From Nocardia arthritidis NBRC 100137 (lineage in GTDB: Bacteria > Actinomycetota > Actinomycetes > Mycobacteriales > Mycobacteriaceae): a DNA stretch of 64,000 nt. Shown in pieces: positions 35,284-46,383 of this stretch. Made by a program: the position numbers and the translations under genes. Below the pieces are notes generated by a model. The model searched no databases. It worked only from the letters and a program-made list of their open reading frames with translations, and was not told the DNA's origin. Position 1 is the first letter of the stretch. Each line of letters starts with the position of its first letter. The stretch spans positions 62,001 to 126,000 of the forward strand of contig NZ_BDBB01000005.1 of NCBI RefSeq assembly GCF_001612765.1. The letters run 5' to 3'.

Positions 35284-36534
35284 CTATGCCCGACCGAAGG
35301 CGAGCGCCACATTGTGCCCACCGAATCCGAAGGAGTTGTTGATCGCGTACTCGATCTCCTGACGGCGGGCTTCGCCCTTCACCACGTCGAGGTCGATCTC
35401 CGGATCCTGGTTCTCCAGGTTCAGCGTCGGCGGAACGATGCCGTCGCGGATGCTCATCACGGTCAGCACGGACTCCAGGGCGCCGACGGCGCCGATCGAG
35501 TGGCCGAGCGCCGACTTGGGCGCGTACACCGAGGCATGGCTGCCCACGGCCTTGTTGATCGCGTTCGCCTCGGCGGTGTCGCCGATCGGCGTCGCGGTCG
35601 CGTGCGCGTTGATGTGCGTGATGTCCTTCTTGGTAAGACCCGCGGACTGCATGGCCCTGGTCATCGCCCGCGCGGCGCCGTCACCCGTGGGATCGGGGGC
35701 GACGAGGTGGAAGCCGTCGGAGGTGATGCCGGCGCCGAGCAGGCGCGCGTGGATCGTCGCGCCACGGGCCTTCGCGTGCTCTTCGGTCTCGATGACCATC
35801 AGCGCGCCCGCCTCGCCGAAGACGAAGCCGTCACGATCCTTGTCGAAGGGACGCGACGCACCCTTCGGATCGTCGTTGCGGGTGCTCATGGCGCGCATCA
35901 TGGTGAATGCCGCGATCGGCACCGCGTCGATGAAACCTTCGACGCCACCGGTGACGACGATGTCCGCGTCACCCATGACGAGCATGCGCCAGGCGTTCGC
36001 GATGGCCTCGGAGCCGGACGAGCATGCCGAGACCGGAGTGACCACTCCTGCCCTGGCCTTCAATTCGAGACCGACAACGGCCGAAGGGCCGTTCGGCATG
36101 ACCATCTGCACAGCCAACGGCGAGATCTTGCGATAGCCGCCGTTCTTCAGCTTGTCCACGGAATCGATGAGGGCGTCGCCGCCCCCCAATCCGGTGCCGA
36201 TGGCCACACCCAACCGCTCGGGGTCGACTTCCGGGCTGCCCGCGTTCCGCCAGACCTCGCGACCGAGCACGGTCGCGAGCTGCTCGACATAGGCCATGCG
36301 CCGGCATTCGACACGAGACAGCAGGGTGTCGGGCCGGACCTTCAGGTGACCGCCGATGCGGACCGGAAGGTCGTATTCCTCGACGAAGGAATCCTCGAGA
36401 ACGTCGATGCCGCTCTCGCCGTTGAGGAGTCCCTTCCACGTCGCATCGACGTCACCCGCGATCGACGTGGTCGCCGCAAGGCTGGTTACGACGACGTTGG
36501 GGAAATTCCCGTTCAAGGTGGAAGGAGTGGTCAC
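35284..36534 (-). CDS. kasA: beta-ketoacyl-ACP synthase KasA (FAS-II)
   Basis: 416 residues, the condensing enzyme that elongates meromycolate precursors with malonyl-AcpM. The triad is Cys171 in [12 protein letters not shown], a His in [13 protein letters not shown] (near 311) and a His in [15 protein letters not shown] (near 345); [10 protein letters not shown] closes the fold. The N-terminus [20 protein letters not shown] and [13 protein letters not shown] match mycobacterial KasA closely. It starts 10 bases after acpM. Only one KAS gene is present here, whereas M. tuberculosis has kasA followed by kasB. Confidence 0.95.
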   Translation of the reverse strand: MTTPSTLNGNFPNVVVTSLAATTSIAGDVDATWKGLLNGESGIDVLEDSFVEEYDLPVRIGGHLKVRPDTLLSRVECRRMAYVEQLATVLGREVWRNAGSPEVDPERLGVAIGTGLGGGDALIDSVDKLKNGGYRKISPLAVQMVMPNGPSAVVGLELKARAGVVTPVSACSSGSEAIANAWRMLVMGDADIVVTGGVEGFIDAVPIAAFTMMRAMSTRNDDPKGASRPFDKDRDGFVFGEAGALMVIETEEHAKARGATIHARLLGAGITSDGFHLVAPDPTGDGAARAMTRAMQSAGLTKKDITHINAHATATPIGDTAEANAINKAVGSHASVYAPKSALGHSIGAVGALESVLTVMSIRDGIVPPTLNLENQDPEIDLDVVKGEARRQEIEYAINNSFGFGGHNVALAFGRA

Positions 36535-36544
36535 TGTTTCGGCC

Positions 36545-36844
36545 CTACTCGGCGTCGAACTTGGCCTTGAGCTCGGCCGCCGCGTCAGCGTTCTCGGCCT
36601 CGAGCTTCTGGATGTAGGCGACGGCGTCGCCGACCGTCTTCAGGCTGGCGAGATCCTCGTCGGGGATCTTGACGCCGTACTTGTCCTCGGTCTGCACCGC
36701 GATCTCGACCATGGACAGCGAGTCGATGTCCAGGTCATCGACGAAGGACTTCTCGACCGTCACCTCGGAGGGCTCGATGCCGGTCACCTCTTCGATGATC
36801 TTGCCGAGTTCCTCGACGATTTGTTCCTGGGTCAGAGCGGCCAC
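36545..36844 (-). CDS. acpM: meromycolate acyl carrier protein AcpM
   Basis: 99 residues from the GTG at 36844 (AGGGAG upstream). The phosphopantetheine site is [13 protein letters not shown], with the modified Ser at about 42, and the body is acidic. The protein has the ~20-residue C-terminal extension beyond ordinary 75-80-residue ACPs ([17 protein letters not shown]) that is characteristic of AcpM. It carries the growing acyl chain of FAS-II between KasA and the other enzymes. It sits between fabD and kasA, 10 bases before the latter. Confidence 0.96.
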   Translation of the reverse strand: MAALTQEQIVEELGKIIEEVTGIEPSEVTVEKSFVDDLDIDSLSMVEIAVQTEDKYGVKIPDEDLASLKTVGDAVAYIQKLEAENADAAAELKAKFDAE

Positions 36845-36963
36845 TTCGTGGCTCCCTTCTTGATACTTTGTAGGGCTCTACTGGTTTTTTCGGATCGAGC
36901 GCGGAAATGGTTACCGCCTCTCGGTCACGACCTCGCATCTGAATGCATGGTCGCGGAGGAAAG

Positions 36964-37878
36964 CTAGCCGGATACGGTCAGCTCAGCCAACGCGGGGAGG
37001 TCTTGCGGGGTCTTCAGGGCCAGCGTGGGCGTGCCCTTCAGCTCCCGTTTCGCGATGCCGACGAGGGTGCCCGCCGGCGGCAGCTCCGCCACTGCCGAGA
37101 CGCCGGCTTGCCGGACGGTCTCGGTGCACAGGTCCCAGCGAACTGGCCGGGTGACCTGCGCGGCGAGCTTATCTATCGCGTCACGTCCGGACGCGACAGG
37201 CTTGCCGTCGAAGTTCGAGAGCAAGGTCCTGGTCGGCTCGTTCGGCGTGATCTTCGTTATGGCATCGGTCACAGCATCCTGCGCCGAGGCCATGAACGCC
37301 GTGTGGAACGCGCCCGCGACGGGCAGCGCGCGAACCCTGGCCTTCTCCGGGGGGTTCGCGGCGAGCTCGGCGAGAGCGTCCAACCGACCCGCGGCCACGA
37401 TCTGACCCACCGCGTTGCGGTTGGCCGGGACGAGGTCGAGTTCGGTGAGCCGTTCCAGCACGACGGCTTCGTCGCCGCCGAGCACCGCGGACATCCCGGT
37501 CGGCTCCAGTGCGCACGCCTTGGCCATCTCCGCTCCGCGGATGGCGGCCAGCCGGACCGCATCGTCGGCGGAGATGACTCCGGCGACCGCGGCGGCGGCG
37601 AGTTCACCGACCGAGTGCCCGGCCACGATGGTAGCGGCGGGAAGCTCATCGGGCGAGATCTCCGCGAACGCGAGCAGCGCCGCGGCGACCACCAGCGGCT
37701 GGGTAACGGCCGTGTCGGTGATCTCTTCGGCCGTCGCGGTGGTACCGAGACGGACCAGGTCGAGGCCGGAAGCCTTCGACCACAGCGTCAGGCGCTCAGC
37801 CGCGCCGGGAAGGTCGAGCCAAGGCGCGAGCATGCCGGGTGTCTGAGAGCCCTGTCCAGGGGCGAACAACGCGATCAC
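36964..37878 (-). CDS. fabD: malonyl-CoA:ACP transacylase FabD
   Basis: 304 residues from the GTG at 37878, with AGAGG just upstream. The opening VIALFAPGQGSQTPGML is the FabD glycine-rich loop, the nucleophile elbow is IVAGHSVGELAAAAVAG (Ser in GHSVG near 92), and the catalytic His is in VAGAFHTAFM (near 201). It loads malonyl from CoA onto AcpM for FAS-II. It is the first gene of the fabD-acpM-kasA-accD6 unit, and the 128-base gap before it holds the inverted repeat at 37944-37966, the expected site for the regulator encoded just upstream. Confidence 0.95.
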   Translation of the reverse strand: MIALFAPGQGSQTPGMLAPWLDLPGAAERLTLWSKASGLDLVRLGTTATAEEITDTAVTQPLVVAAALLAFAEISPDELPAATIVAGHSVGELAAAAVAGVISADDAVRLAAIRGAEMAKACALEPTGMSAVLGGDEAVVLERLTELDLVPANRNAVGQIVAAGRLDALAELAANPPEKARVRALPVAGAFHTAFMASAQDAVTDAITKITPNEPTRTLLSNFDGKPVASGRDAIDKLAAQVTRPVRWDLCTETVRQAGVSAVAELPPAGTLVGIAKRELKGTPTLALKTPQDLPALAELTVSG

Positions 37879-37943
37879 GCCTCTAAGAAAACACTGTGAG
37901 GCGGGCCGCACGAGATGTCGACGCGAATGAAGGTTCGGAAGCG

Positions 37944-37966
37944 CTTTTGTGGGGGTTCCACAAAAG
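37944..37966. promoter_or_regulatory. candidate MabR operator upstream of fabD
   Basis: CTTTTGTGG and CCACAAAAG form a perfect 9-bp inverted repeat with a 5-base spacer (GGGTT), 66-88 bases before the fabD start. Its core is TTTTGT-N9-ACAAAA, which is the pattern I recall for MabR sites in front of mycobacterial fasII genes. The gene for MabR lies immediately upstream. Confidence 0.75.
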
Positions 37967-38006
37967 ACCACGTGGGCTGTCCGAATCGACCGATTCCGCG
38001 GATGCG

Positions 38007-39341
38007 TTACAAGCCCTCGGGGCTGAACGCGACCGGAGTTACCTCTGGGGCAGGAGTCGACGATTCGTTACGGGTTCGTGTCAAACGACCTACGGTGGCG
38101 GCGATCCGGAGCACATACGCGTCTCTCGGATTCAGCGGATCACGGCCCGTGATCTCGCCGATGCGCTTGAGGCGATACCGGACCGTATTTGGATGTACGT
38201 ACAGCTGACGCGCACATGTCTCGACCGCACCGCCACAATCCAGATAGGCGTCGAGAGTGTCCGCCAGCGACGAGCCCGCCGCGGCCAACGGTAGGACAAG
38301 GTACTCGTTCAGCGCGTCGATCGCAGCTCGATCACCCAACAAAGCGCGTTCCGGCAGCAATTCCGCCGCGTGCACCGGCCGAGGAGCCCCGCGCCAGCCC
38401 ACCACGGCCTCCATCCCGGCCAGCGCTTCCACCGCACTGGCGTGCGCCGCGCCGAGGGTGCGGGTGGTCGGCCCGATCACCACCGGGCCGTCGGAGAACA
38501 CCTCGGCGAGCAGATCGGCCAGGAACGGGGAGACATGCGAGGTCTCCCCCAGGTGCCCGGAGACGACCATCACCAGTCTCGCGCCCTGCACCACCGCGAG
38601 CGCGGCCCGCCCGTGCCGCGCCGCGATGGAATGCACCGCCCCCACCGACGACACCCCCTGCTCGCCGGGCGGGGTGCCCACCAGCACCGTCGCCGGTGCG
38701 GTGGCGTCCCAGTTCAGCGTCGCGGCCCGGGAGAGCATGTCCGGACCCGTGTCGCCGCGCACCACGGCGTCGACGACGAGCGCCTCCAGCCGGGTGTCCC
38801 ACGCGCCGCGCGACTCGGCGGCGCTGGCGTACACCGAGGCGGCGGCGAACCCGAGTTCGCGCCCGTACCGCAGCACCGCCTCGGTCAAGGCGACCAGCTG
38901 CCGGTCGTTGCGCGCGAGCGCGGGTAGCCACTGCTCGAAGAACTCCATGGCGACGCGCACCATGTCCACGGTCTGGCGCAGCGTCAACCGCCGCGCGAGA
39001 TCCTGCGGGATGACCTGGAAGGCGTCCAGGCTGAACCGGATGTCGCTGTCCGGGTCCTGGAGCCATTCCAGGAAGTTCACCACCGCGGTCTGCACCAGCA
39101 TCTGCACGCCGGCCCGCTGCGCGGCGTCCAGATCGGCGAAGAACGGCAACCGATCCTGCATCGACCCCACCGCCTCGGTGGAGAGGCGGCCGGAGAACTG
39201 CTTCACGCGTTTGAGCAGCGTGTCCGGAAGGGGGTCGCGGGTCTGCCGGTTCGGGGAGAGCGCGCCCGTCGGCAGATACACCTCGTGCTCGGAAGAGCCT
39301 TCGGAGATCCGTCGCGGCCGCGGCGGTTTACGGTCCACCAT
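38007..39341 (-). CDS. mabR: PucR/CdaR-type transcriptional regulator MabR
   Basis: 444 residues from the ATG at 39341. The C-terminus holds the PucR-type helix-turn-helix: DTLDAYLDCGGAVETCARQL then YVHPNTVRYRLKRIGEITGR (about 383-402). The middle (about 160-320) fits the CdaR GGDEF-like domain. Its place between aceE and fabD is the same as for M. tuberculosis Rv2242, MabR, which regulates the FAS-II operon. It begins 11 bases after the aceE stop, so it is very likely co-transcribed with aceE, tying control of mycolate precursors to the gene for pyruvate dehydrogenase. Confidence 0.88.
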   Translation of the reverse strand: MVDRKPPRPRRISEGSSEHEVYLPTGALSPNRQTRDPLPDTLLKRVKQFSGRLSTEAVGSMQDRLPFFADLDAAQRAGVQMLVQTAVVNFLEWLQDPDSDIRFSLDAFQVIPQDLARRLTLRQTVDMVRVAMEFFEQWLPALARNDRQLVALTEAVLRYGRELGFAAASVYASAAESRGAWDTRLEALVVDAVVRGDTGPDMLSRAATLNWDATAPATVLVGTPPGEQGVSSVGAVHSIAARHGRAALAVVQGARLVMVVSGHLGETSHVSPFLADLLAEVFSDGPVVIGPTTRTLGAAHASAVEALAGMEAVVGWRGAPRPVHAAELLPERALLGDRAAIDALNEYLVLPLAAAGSSLADTLDAYLDCGGAVETCARQLYVHPNTVRYRLKRIGEITGRDPLNPRDAYVLRIAATVGRLTRTRNESSTPAPEVTPVAFSPEGL

Positions 39342-39352
39342 CCAATATTCCG

Positions 39353-42295
<2,943 letters not shown>

Positions 42296-42481
42296 GCTGA
42301 TGGCGTCGGTATCCCCGGGCAGGTTCGCTGGTTGGCGGACCGCCCGTTTACGAAAGGTTCGGGCGCACCATCCATCCTTGCCGATGGCGCGTCCCAAATC
42401 ATCATGTCAGCCGGAAATCCAGTACCGTTCGACAGGCAAGGTGAGCATGAGAGCGTGGCAGCCCTGAGGAGCGGGAGGACG

Positions 42482-43039
42482 ATGAAGCTGCTGAACCCAC
42501 GCGGGTTCGGAATGGTGTGCGCCACCGGCGCGGTCGCTATCGGAGTGGTCGTCACGGGATGCGCCAACCGGGTGGACGGCGTGGCCGGTCCGAACGCGAG
42601 CGATCTGGCGGCGTACAAGACCGAGGCGGCGTCCTCGTCGGCGGCGGCGACATCCTCCCGGCGCGCGGCGGCCCAGGGCAAGGCCATCGCCGACAACTGC
42701 GGCCAGTTCCCCACCATCACCGGAGCGGGCGTGAGCAAATACAACGACTTCGTCGACGCGCACGATTCGAACGCGCCCGACTACGACGCCAAGCGCGAGT
42801 CGGCGGTGCAGACTCTGGAGGACGCCGCCAACAAGGTGGAAAGCGGCGTGAACTCCGCCAGGGACGCACTGCCCGTGGACCTGGCCGGCATGTTCACCGA
42901 GTACGTGACCGCGGCACGCGCGCTGGCCGCCGAGACGCGCAAGATGACCTACACCGCCCCCGTCGCGGCGCTCAACGACGCCAGCAGGCGCGTCAACGAC
43001 GCGCGCAACGCCGTCCGCGACTCATGTCCGAAGCGCTGA
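42482..43039 (+). CDS. putative lipoprotein (Rv2240c-like position)
   Basis: 185 residues from the ATG at 42482 (GGGAGG upstream). A basic N-terminus, a hydrophobic stretch (MVCATGAVAIGVVV) and the lipobox VTGC at about 24-27 predict a type II signal peptide and lipid anchoring. The mature part is Ala/Ser-rich at first, then mostly helical and polar (residues ~80-185), with single cysteines near 77 and close to the C-terminus that could pair. No catalytic motif is seen. It is divergent from aceE and upstream of the DUF3052 and ahpE genes, as is Rv2240c in M. tuberculosis. Confidence 0.8.
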   Translation: MKLLNPRGFGMVCATGAVAIGVVVTGCANRVDGVAGPNASDLAAYKTEAASSSAAATSSRRAAAQGKAIADNCGQFPTITGAGVSKYNDFVDAHDSNAPDYDAKRESAVQTLEDAANKVESGVNSARDALPVDLAGMFTEYVTAARALAAETRKMTYTAPVAALNDASRRVNDARNAVRDSCPKR

Positions 43040-43165
43040 GAAAGCCCTTGACACACTATCGCAACGCGACATTCGGTAGCTATTTCGCCGGATCGGCTTG
43101 CGCTGAAGCCCATAACCATGTTCGCTTGCAACTATCTACTGTCGGGAGTTGAGGAGGACACCACC

Positions 43166-43588
43166 GTGGTCGCCGCGGCGGACGCGCAGAACTACGCTCA
43201 GAAGCTTGGCATTTCACACGGCTTGGTTGTCCAGGAATTGGGCTGGGACGAGGACGTCGACGACGACCTGAGGGCCGACGTCGAGGACGCGATCGGCGGC
43301 GAACTCGTCGACGAGGACTCCGACGAGGTGATCGACGTCGTGCTGCTGTGGTGGCGCGACGGGGACGGGGATCTGGTCGACGCCTTGATGGACGCCATCG
43401 CCCCCCTCGCCGACGAGGGTTTCGTGTGGGTGCTCACCCCCAAGACCGGACAGCCGGGCCACGTCGAGCCGAGCGAAATCGCCGAATCCGCACCGACCGC
43501 AGGTCTGACCCAGACCTCGGCGATCAGCCTCGGCTCATGGACGGGTAGCAGGCTGGTTCAGCCCAAGGCGCCTTCGAAGCAGCGCTGA
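43166..43588 (+). CDS. DUF3052 family protein
   Basis: 140 residues from the GTG at 43166, chosen because AGGAGG lies eight bases upstream; an in-frame ATG at 43118 precedes it without such a site. The protein is very acidic (WDEDVDDDLRADVEDAIGGE) and carries the family's LLWWRDGDGDLVDALMDAI and WVLTPKTGQPGHVEPSEIAE stretches. The C-terminus is GSWTGSRLVQPKAPSKQR. Actinobacteria keep this gene beside ahpE (M. tuberculosis Rv2239c), but the function is not established. It lacks a signal peptide and is presumably cytoplasmic. Confidence 0.9.
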   Translation: MVAAADAQNYAQKLGISHGLVVQELGWDEDVDDDLRADVEDAIGGELVDEDSDEVIDVVLLWWRDGDGDLVDALMDAIAPLADEGFVWVLTPKTGQPGHVEPSEIAESAPTAGLTQTSAISLGSWTGSRLVQPKAPSKQR

Positions 43589-43665
43589 GCCACCGCGCTA
43601 TGGTTTCCACCAGGGCGGTGTCGCACGCCCGCCCGGTGGAGACCCCACACGATGGAGGATTCGCT

Positions 43666-44130
43666 ATGCCGCTCGAGGTTGGCACTGTCGCGCCGGACTT
43701 CACGCTGAAGGACCAGAACAACCAGGAAGTCAGCCTGTCGGACTTCCGCGGGAAGAAGAACGTCCTCATCGTCTTCTACCCACTCGCCTTCACCGGGATC
43801 TGCCAGGGCGAGTTGTGCAAGGTCCGCGACGAGCTGCCCAAGTTCCAGAACGACAAGGCGGAGATCGTGGCGATCTCGGTCGGCCCGCCGCCCACGCACA
43901 AGATCTGGGCTGCCGAACAGGGCTACACCTTCCCGCTGCTGTCGGATTTTTGGCCGCACGGCGCGGTGGCCCAGGCCTACGGAGTCTTCAACGAGAAGTC
44001 CGGCTACCCGAACCGTGGCACGTTCGTCGTCGACCGCGAGGGCTACATCCGCTTCGCCGAGATGAACGGCCCCGGGGAGCCCCGTGACCAGGCGGCTTGG
44101 GAGAAAGCGCTCGCCGCGCTAGATTCATAA
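43666..44130 (+). CDS. ahpE: peroxiredoxin AhpE
   Basis: 154 residues from the ATG at 43666 (GGAGG upstream). The peroxidatic cysteine is Cys46 in YPLAFTGICQGEL, within the PxxxTxxC loop. The downstream IWAAEQGYTFPLLSDFWPHG and NRGTFVVDREG are nearly those of M. tuberculosis AhpE, a one-Cys peroxiredoxin that reduces peroxides and peroxynitrite with mycothiol/mycoredoxin. A second cysteine, Cys51 (GELCKV), is at a position where the M. tuberculosis protein, as I recall it, has Asp; it could act as a resolving thiol. tRNA-Val follows 17 bases after the stop. Confidence 0.95.
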   Translation: MPLEVGTVAPDFTLKDQNNQEVSLSDFRGKKNVLIVFYPLAFTGICQGELCKVRDELPKFQNDKAEIVAISVGPPPTHKIWAAEQGYTFPLLSDFWPHGAVAQAYGVFNEKSGYPNRGTFVVDREGYIRFAEMNGPGEPRDQAAWEKALAALDS

Positions 44131-44147
44131 GCCGCCGGTAACGGTCC

Positions 44148-44219
44148 GGGCGTATAGCTCAGCGGTAGAGCACTGGTTTTACACACCAGCGGTCGGGGGT
44201 TCGATCCCCTCTGCGCCCA
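44148..44219 (+). tRNA. tRNA-Val (anticodon TAC)
   Basis: A full cloverleaf: acceptor GGGCGTA pairs with TGCGCCC (one G-T pair), D arm around TAGCTCAGCGGTAGAGCA, anticodon stem CTGGT/ACCAG (44173-44177 and 44185-44189) with loop TTTACAC and anticodon TAC at 44180-44182, and T arm with GGTTCGATCCC. The discriminator is A at 44219; the genome continues CCG, so the CCA end is only partly encoded. It is 17 bases after ahpE and may be co-transcribed with it. Confidence 0.97.
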
Positions 44220-44260
44220 CCGAAGAGAGTGCAGCTAGAAGAGTCGCTCGAAGGAAACTA

Positions 44261-44293
44261 CGTTTGCCCCACGCACGCTCCGTGGGGCAAACG
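44261..44293 (+). terminator. strong hairpin downstream of tRNA-Val
   Basis: A perfect 13-bp inverted repeat, CGTTTGCCCCACG and its complement, with a 7-base loop (CACGCTC). No T-run follows. It probably ends transcription of ahpE and tRNA-Val. A further ACGTGGGGC lies directly after the right arm. Confidence 0.75.
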
Positions 44294-44347
44294 TGGGGCC
44301 ACGGAGTTGGAGTGCTGTGTGTCGCGTCCGATCGGCGGGCCGACTGG

Positions 44348-44425
44348 ACGAGGCCAGCCGACTACGAGCGAGTACTAGGGCCCGAACATCCGACCACCAA
44401 AATGGTTCGCAGCAGTCTGTCGATC
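44348..44425 (+). pseudogene. remnant of a TPR/NB-ARC-type repeat protein
   Basis: Inside an 89-codon open frame (44264-44533) the residues ADYERVLGPEHPTTKMVRSS are the hallmark of the last repeat in actinomycete kinesin-light-chain-type TPR proteins (consensus like YERVLGPDHPDT). Nothing recognisable precedes or follows it, so this is most likely the 3' scrap of a lost gene behind tRNA-Val. The rest of 44294-44619 holds no gene that I can support. Confidence 0.5.
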
Positions 44426-44619
44426 CCCGATCCCCGTCCTCGTCGATCTATCCAAAGCCATCCCCACCGTTCCACCCAACGGCTTCGGACGCGACAAGGT
44501 GCGATGCGCGTGAAGGTCGGTGGCCTCAATTGACCGCCACCGTGCCCGGCCGACTCCACGGCTGGGCACGCTGCACCGACGGCAGCTGGGACGGCTTGGT
44601 CGAGCTCCTGGCCGCACGG

Positions 44620-45060
44620 TCACGCCGACCGCCACGGCAGGAGCCGACGAACCGCCTTTCGTCCCGAGGTGATGTGCGGGGGTTGCGACATCAGGGAATC
44701 CTTGCCCCGAATACACCACCCGAACGCCACCCACCGGTCGTCGTCATCGGTGATCACATACTCTTCGGCGCCCCCGAGAATTATCGCCTCGACCGCCGCG
44801 GCCGCCTGGGACGGCTTGTCCTCGAATTGGATTTCGTAGTCGGCGATGGCGCGGACGCACCAGCCCGTTTCGATGCGCACCGCGGCGTCGCCCATATCCA
44901 CCAGTTTGATGTGTGGATTGGCCCCGCGCACTTCGGCTTCCGTGGACGAGGATCCGCTGGAGAGCACCAGGGTGCCGGGATTCGAAAACGTCTGGATGGC
45001 ATAACGCTCGGCGATGGCAAACACCTCCGAGCAGAACATCTCCCATTCCGTCCCACTCAC
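44620..45060 (-). CDS. uncharacterised soluble protein, 146 residues
   Basis: The GTG at 45060 has GGAGG five to six bases upstream and is preferred to the TTG at 45084. The sequence has alternating strands (FSNPGTLVLSSGSSSTEAEV, IKLVDMGDAAVRIETGWCVR), a helix-like stretch (PSQAAAAVEAIILGG) and an acidic DDDDRWVAFGW turn, ending in a basic tail (GRKAVRRLLPW). There is no signal peptide or membrane helix. I recognise no family; the size and layout would suit an immunity or small adaptor protein, but this is only a guess. Confidence 0.65.
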   Translation of the reverse strand: MSGTEWEMFCSEVFAIAERYAIQTFSNPGTLVLSSGSSSTEAEVRGANPHIKLVDMGDAAVRIETGWCVRAIADYEIQFEDKPSQAAAAVEAIILGGAEEYVITDDDDRWVAFGWCIRGKDSLMSQPPHITSGRKAVRRLLPWRSA

Positions 45061-45159
45061 CCCGGCCTCCCAGCCCACTCGCAATCTTGCCCCGCTTCGG
45101 CACTACTTACCGCACGGATTCACACCTATCAGCCGGACAATCCGAGGGTCCGGTCGATG

Positions 45160-45627
45160 TCAGGTGACGTGGAGGGTCAGTTCGGTTCGGCCCGCGGTGA
45201 CGACCTCGACATGGATGTAACCCCGGGCCGCCGTGTACTTGCCGGTGCCCCCGGTGATCGCGATGTCGTAGGCGCTCGCGCCGGGCGTGCGGGGATCGGT
45301 CACCGTCGCCTTGGTGGTGATCCGGCCCTCGGGCAGGGACAGCGCGGCATCACACCGCATCTGCGCCGAAGCGTTTTCGGCGATGGACACGACCGTACAA
45401 ACCCCGGAGCCGCGGCCGAACCCGGCCTCGTCGCGCCGAAGATCGTCGGTGTAGGTCACCTGATCGCCCGGACCGAGTCGCTGGTCGCCATCCCGGTCGA
45501 AAAACGAGGAACTCGTCTCGATCGCGGTCAACTCGATCACCTCGGGGGCCGCCGATGCCGCCGCAGGGCCGGTGACCACCGCGGCCGCGACCACGGCGAG
45601 CGCCCCGCCCTGAATCCTGTTCGCCAC
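45160..45627 (-). CDS. secreted protein with allene-oxide-cyclase/dirigent-like barrel
   Basis: 155 residues from the GTG at 45627. The N-terminus has a signal peptide (ALAVVAAAVVTGPAAASAA, with likely cleavage after the AxA near 27). The mature part includes GDQVTYTDDLRRDEAGFGRG and ends with AYDIAITGGTGKYTAARGYI, the GGTGxYxxARG loop shared by allene oxide cyclase-like and dirigent-like barrels and by many secreted actinomycete proteins. Two cysteines (CTVVSIAENASAQMRC) probably form a disulfide. No enzymatic residues can be assigned, so binding of a small hydrophobic ligand is only an idea. Confidence 0.75.
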   Translation of the reverse strand: MANRIQGGALAVVAAAVVTGPAAASAAPEVIELTAIETSSSFFDRDGDQRLGPGDQVTYTDDLRRDEAGFGRGSGVCTVVSIAENASAQMRCDAALSLPEGRITTKATVTDPRTPGASAYDIAITGGTGKYTAARGYIHVEVVTAGRTELTLHVT

Positions 45628-45790
45628 TCACAGACCTCCCGGTGCGGTTCGGTTTGAAGCGGTACAGCCGCACAAGATATCCGGCACCCGCCGCCTCCGG
45701 CCGCCACCGCGGCATGTGACGGCGTTTCTCGTCTCACCCGGCCTCGCGAGACCGCCGTGCGGCAGGATCGGCGGGTGCGCCGCCGCCGTC

Positions 45791-46267
45791 TCAGTCCACC
45801 CTGATGGGGCTGCCGCCCTCGAAGGACGAGCCGTAGTGGATTTCGCCGATCCCGATCGGCTTCGCGGGATCTCCATAGGTATGCCCGGCGGTCACTTTCA
45901 GGCGCGAGGAGCGGGCAAGCCCACCCAGCTGCCGATGTCCCGGAAAGTAGAGAGCGACCCGGTCTTCCAACTCTTCGACGGGCCCCACGTCGTGAGTATG
46001 CGTGTAGAGGATGCCGAGCGGGCACCCCCAGTGCGGCCAACCCTCGCTGCCTGCCGAGATCCAGCCGGCGTGGGTGTCGTCCGAATCGATGAAGAGCTCC
46101 CAGTGGTGAACGCCGGGCAGCCGCGGCACATAGTGCGAAGCGATCCAGACCACCAAGTCGGAGATCGTGGACGTGGCCGGGAACATCCAGCGTTGGCCGT
46201 GCGGGAGCGCGTCGTCGCCGGCGTTCAGCGACCCACGATCGAGGAGCACTTCCACCCAGCCCGACAC
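45791..46267 (-). CDS. uncharacterised protein, 158 residues
   Basis: The open frame runs much further upstream but there overlaps the plus-strand GNAT gene and turns Arg-rich; the GTG at 46267 (MSGWVEVLLDR) with GGAAG nine bases upstream is the best start. The body is rich in Trp, His and Gly: LVVWIASHYVPRLPGVHHWE, HWGCPLGILYTHTHDVGPVE and IGIGEIHYGSSFEGGSP. There is no signal peptide or helix of membrane type. No family is recognised. It converges on no gene and is divergent from the GNAT gene, with about 116 bases between starts. Confidence 0.6.
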   Translation of the reverse strand: MSGWVEVLLDRGSLNAGDDALPHGQRWMFPATSTISDLVVWIASHYVPRLPGVHHWELFIDSDDTHAGWISAGSEGWPHWGCPLGILYTHTHDVGPVEELEDRVALYFPGHRQLGGLARSSRLKVTAGHTYGDPAKPIGIGEIHYGSSFEGGSPIRVD

Positions 46268-46383
46268 GAACCGAATACTTCCAAAGGCAGGCGGCGATGC
46301 GGAACAGGCGCGCCGCGCGTTCGCGGCTCGTTCGGCGCGTTCATTGCCATGATCGCAGGCAGCGGGGTCGGTATCGTCGCGAT

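Noticed and set aside
44148..44425. An integrated mobile element at tRNA-Val
   Set aside because: No integrase, excisionase, transposase or repeated tRNA 3' end was found in the window; only scraps remain, so I report a possible old site and not an element.
44264..44533. 89-codon open frame as an intact gene
   Set aside because: Only about 20 residues resemble a TPR protein C-terminus; the rest is not coherent and there is no ribosome site, so it is treated as a remnant.
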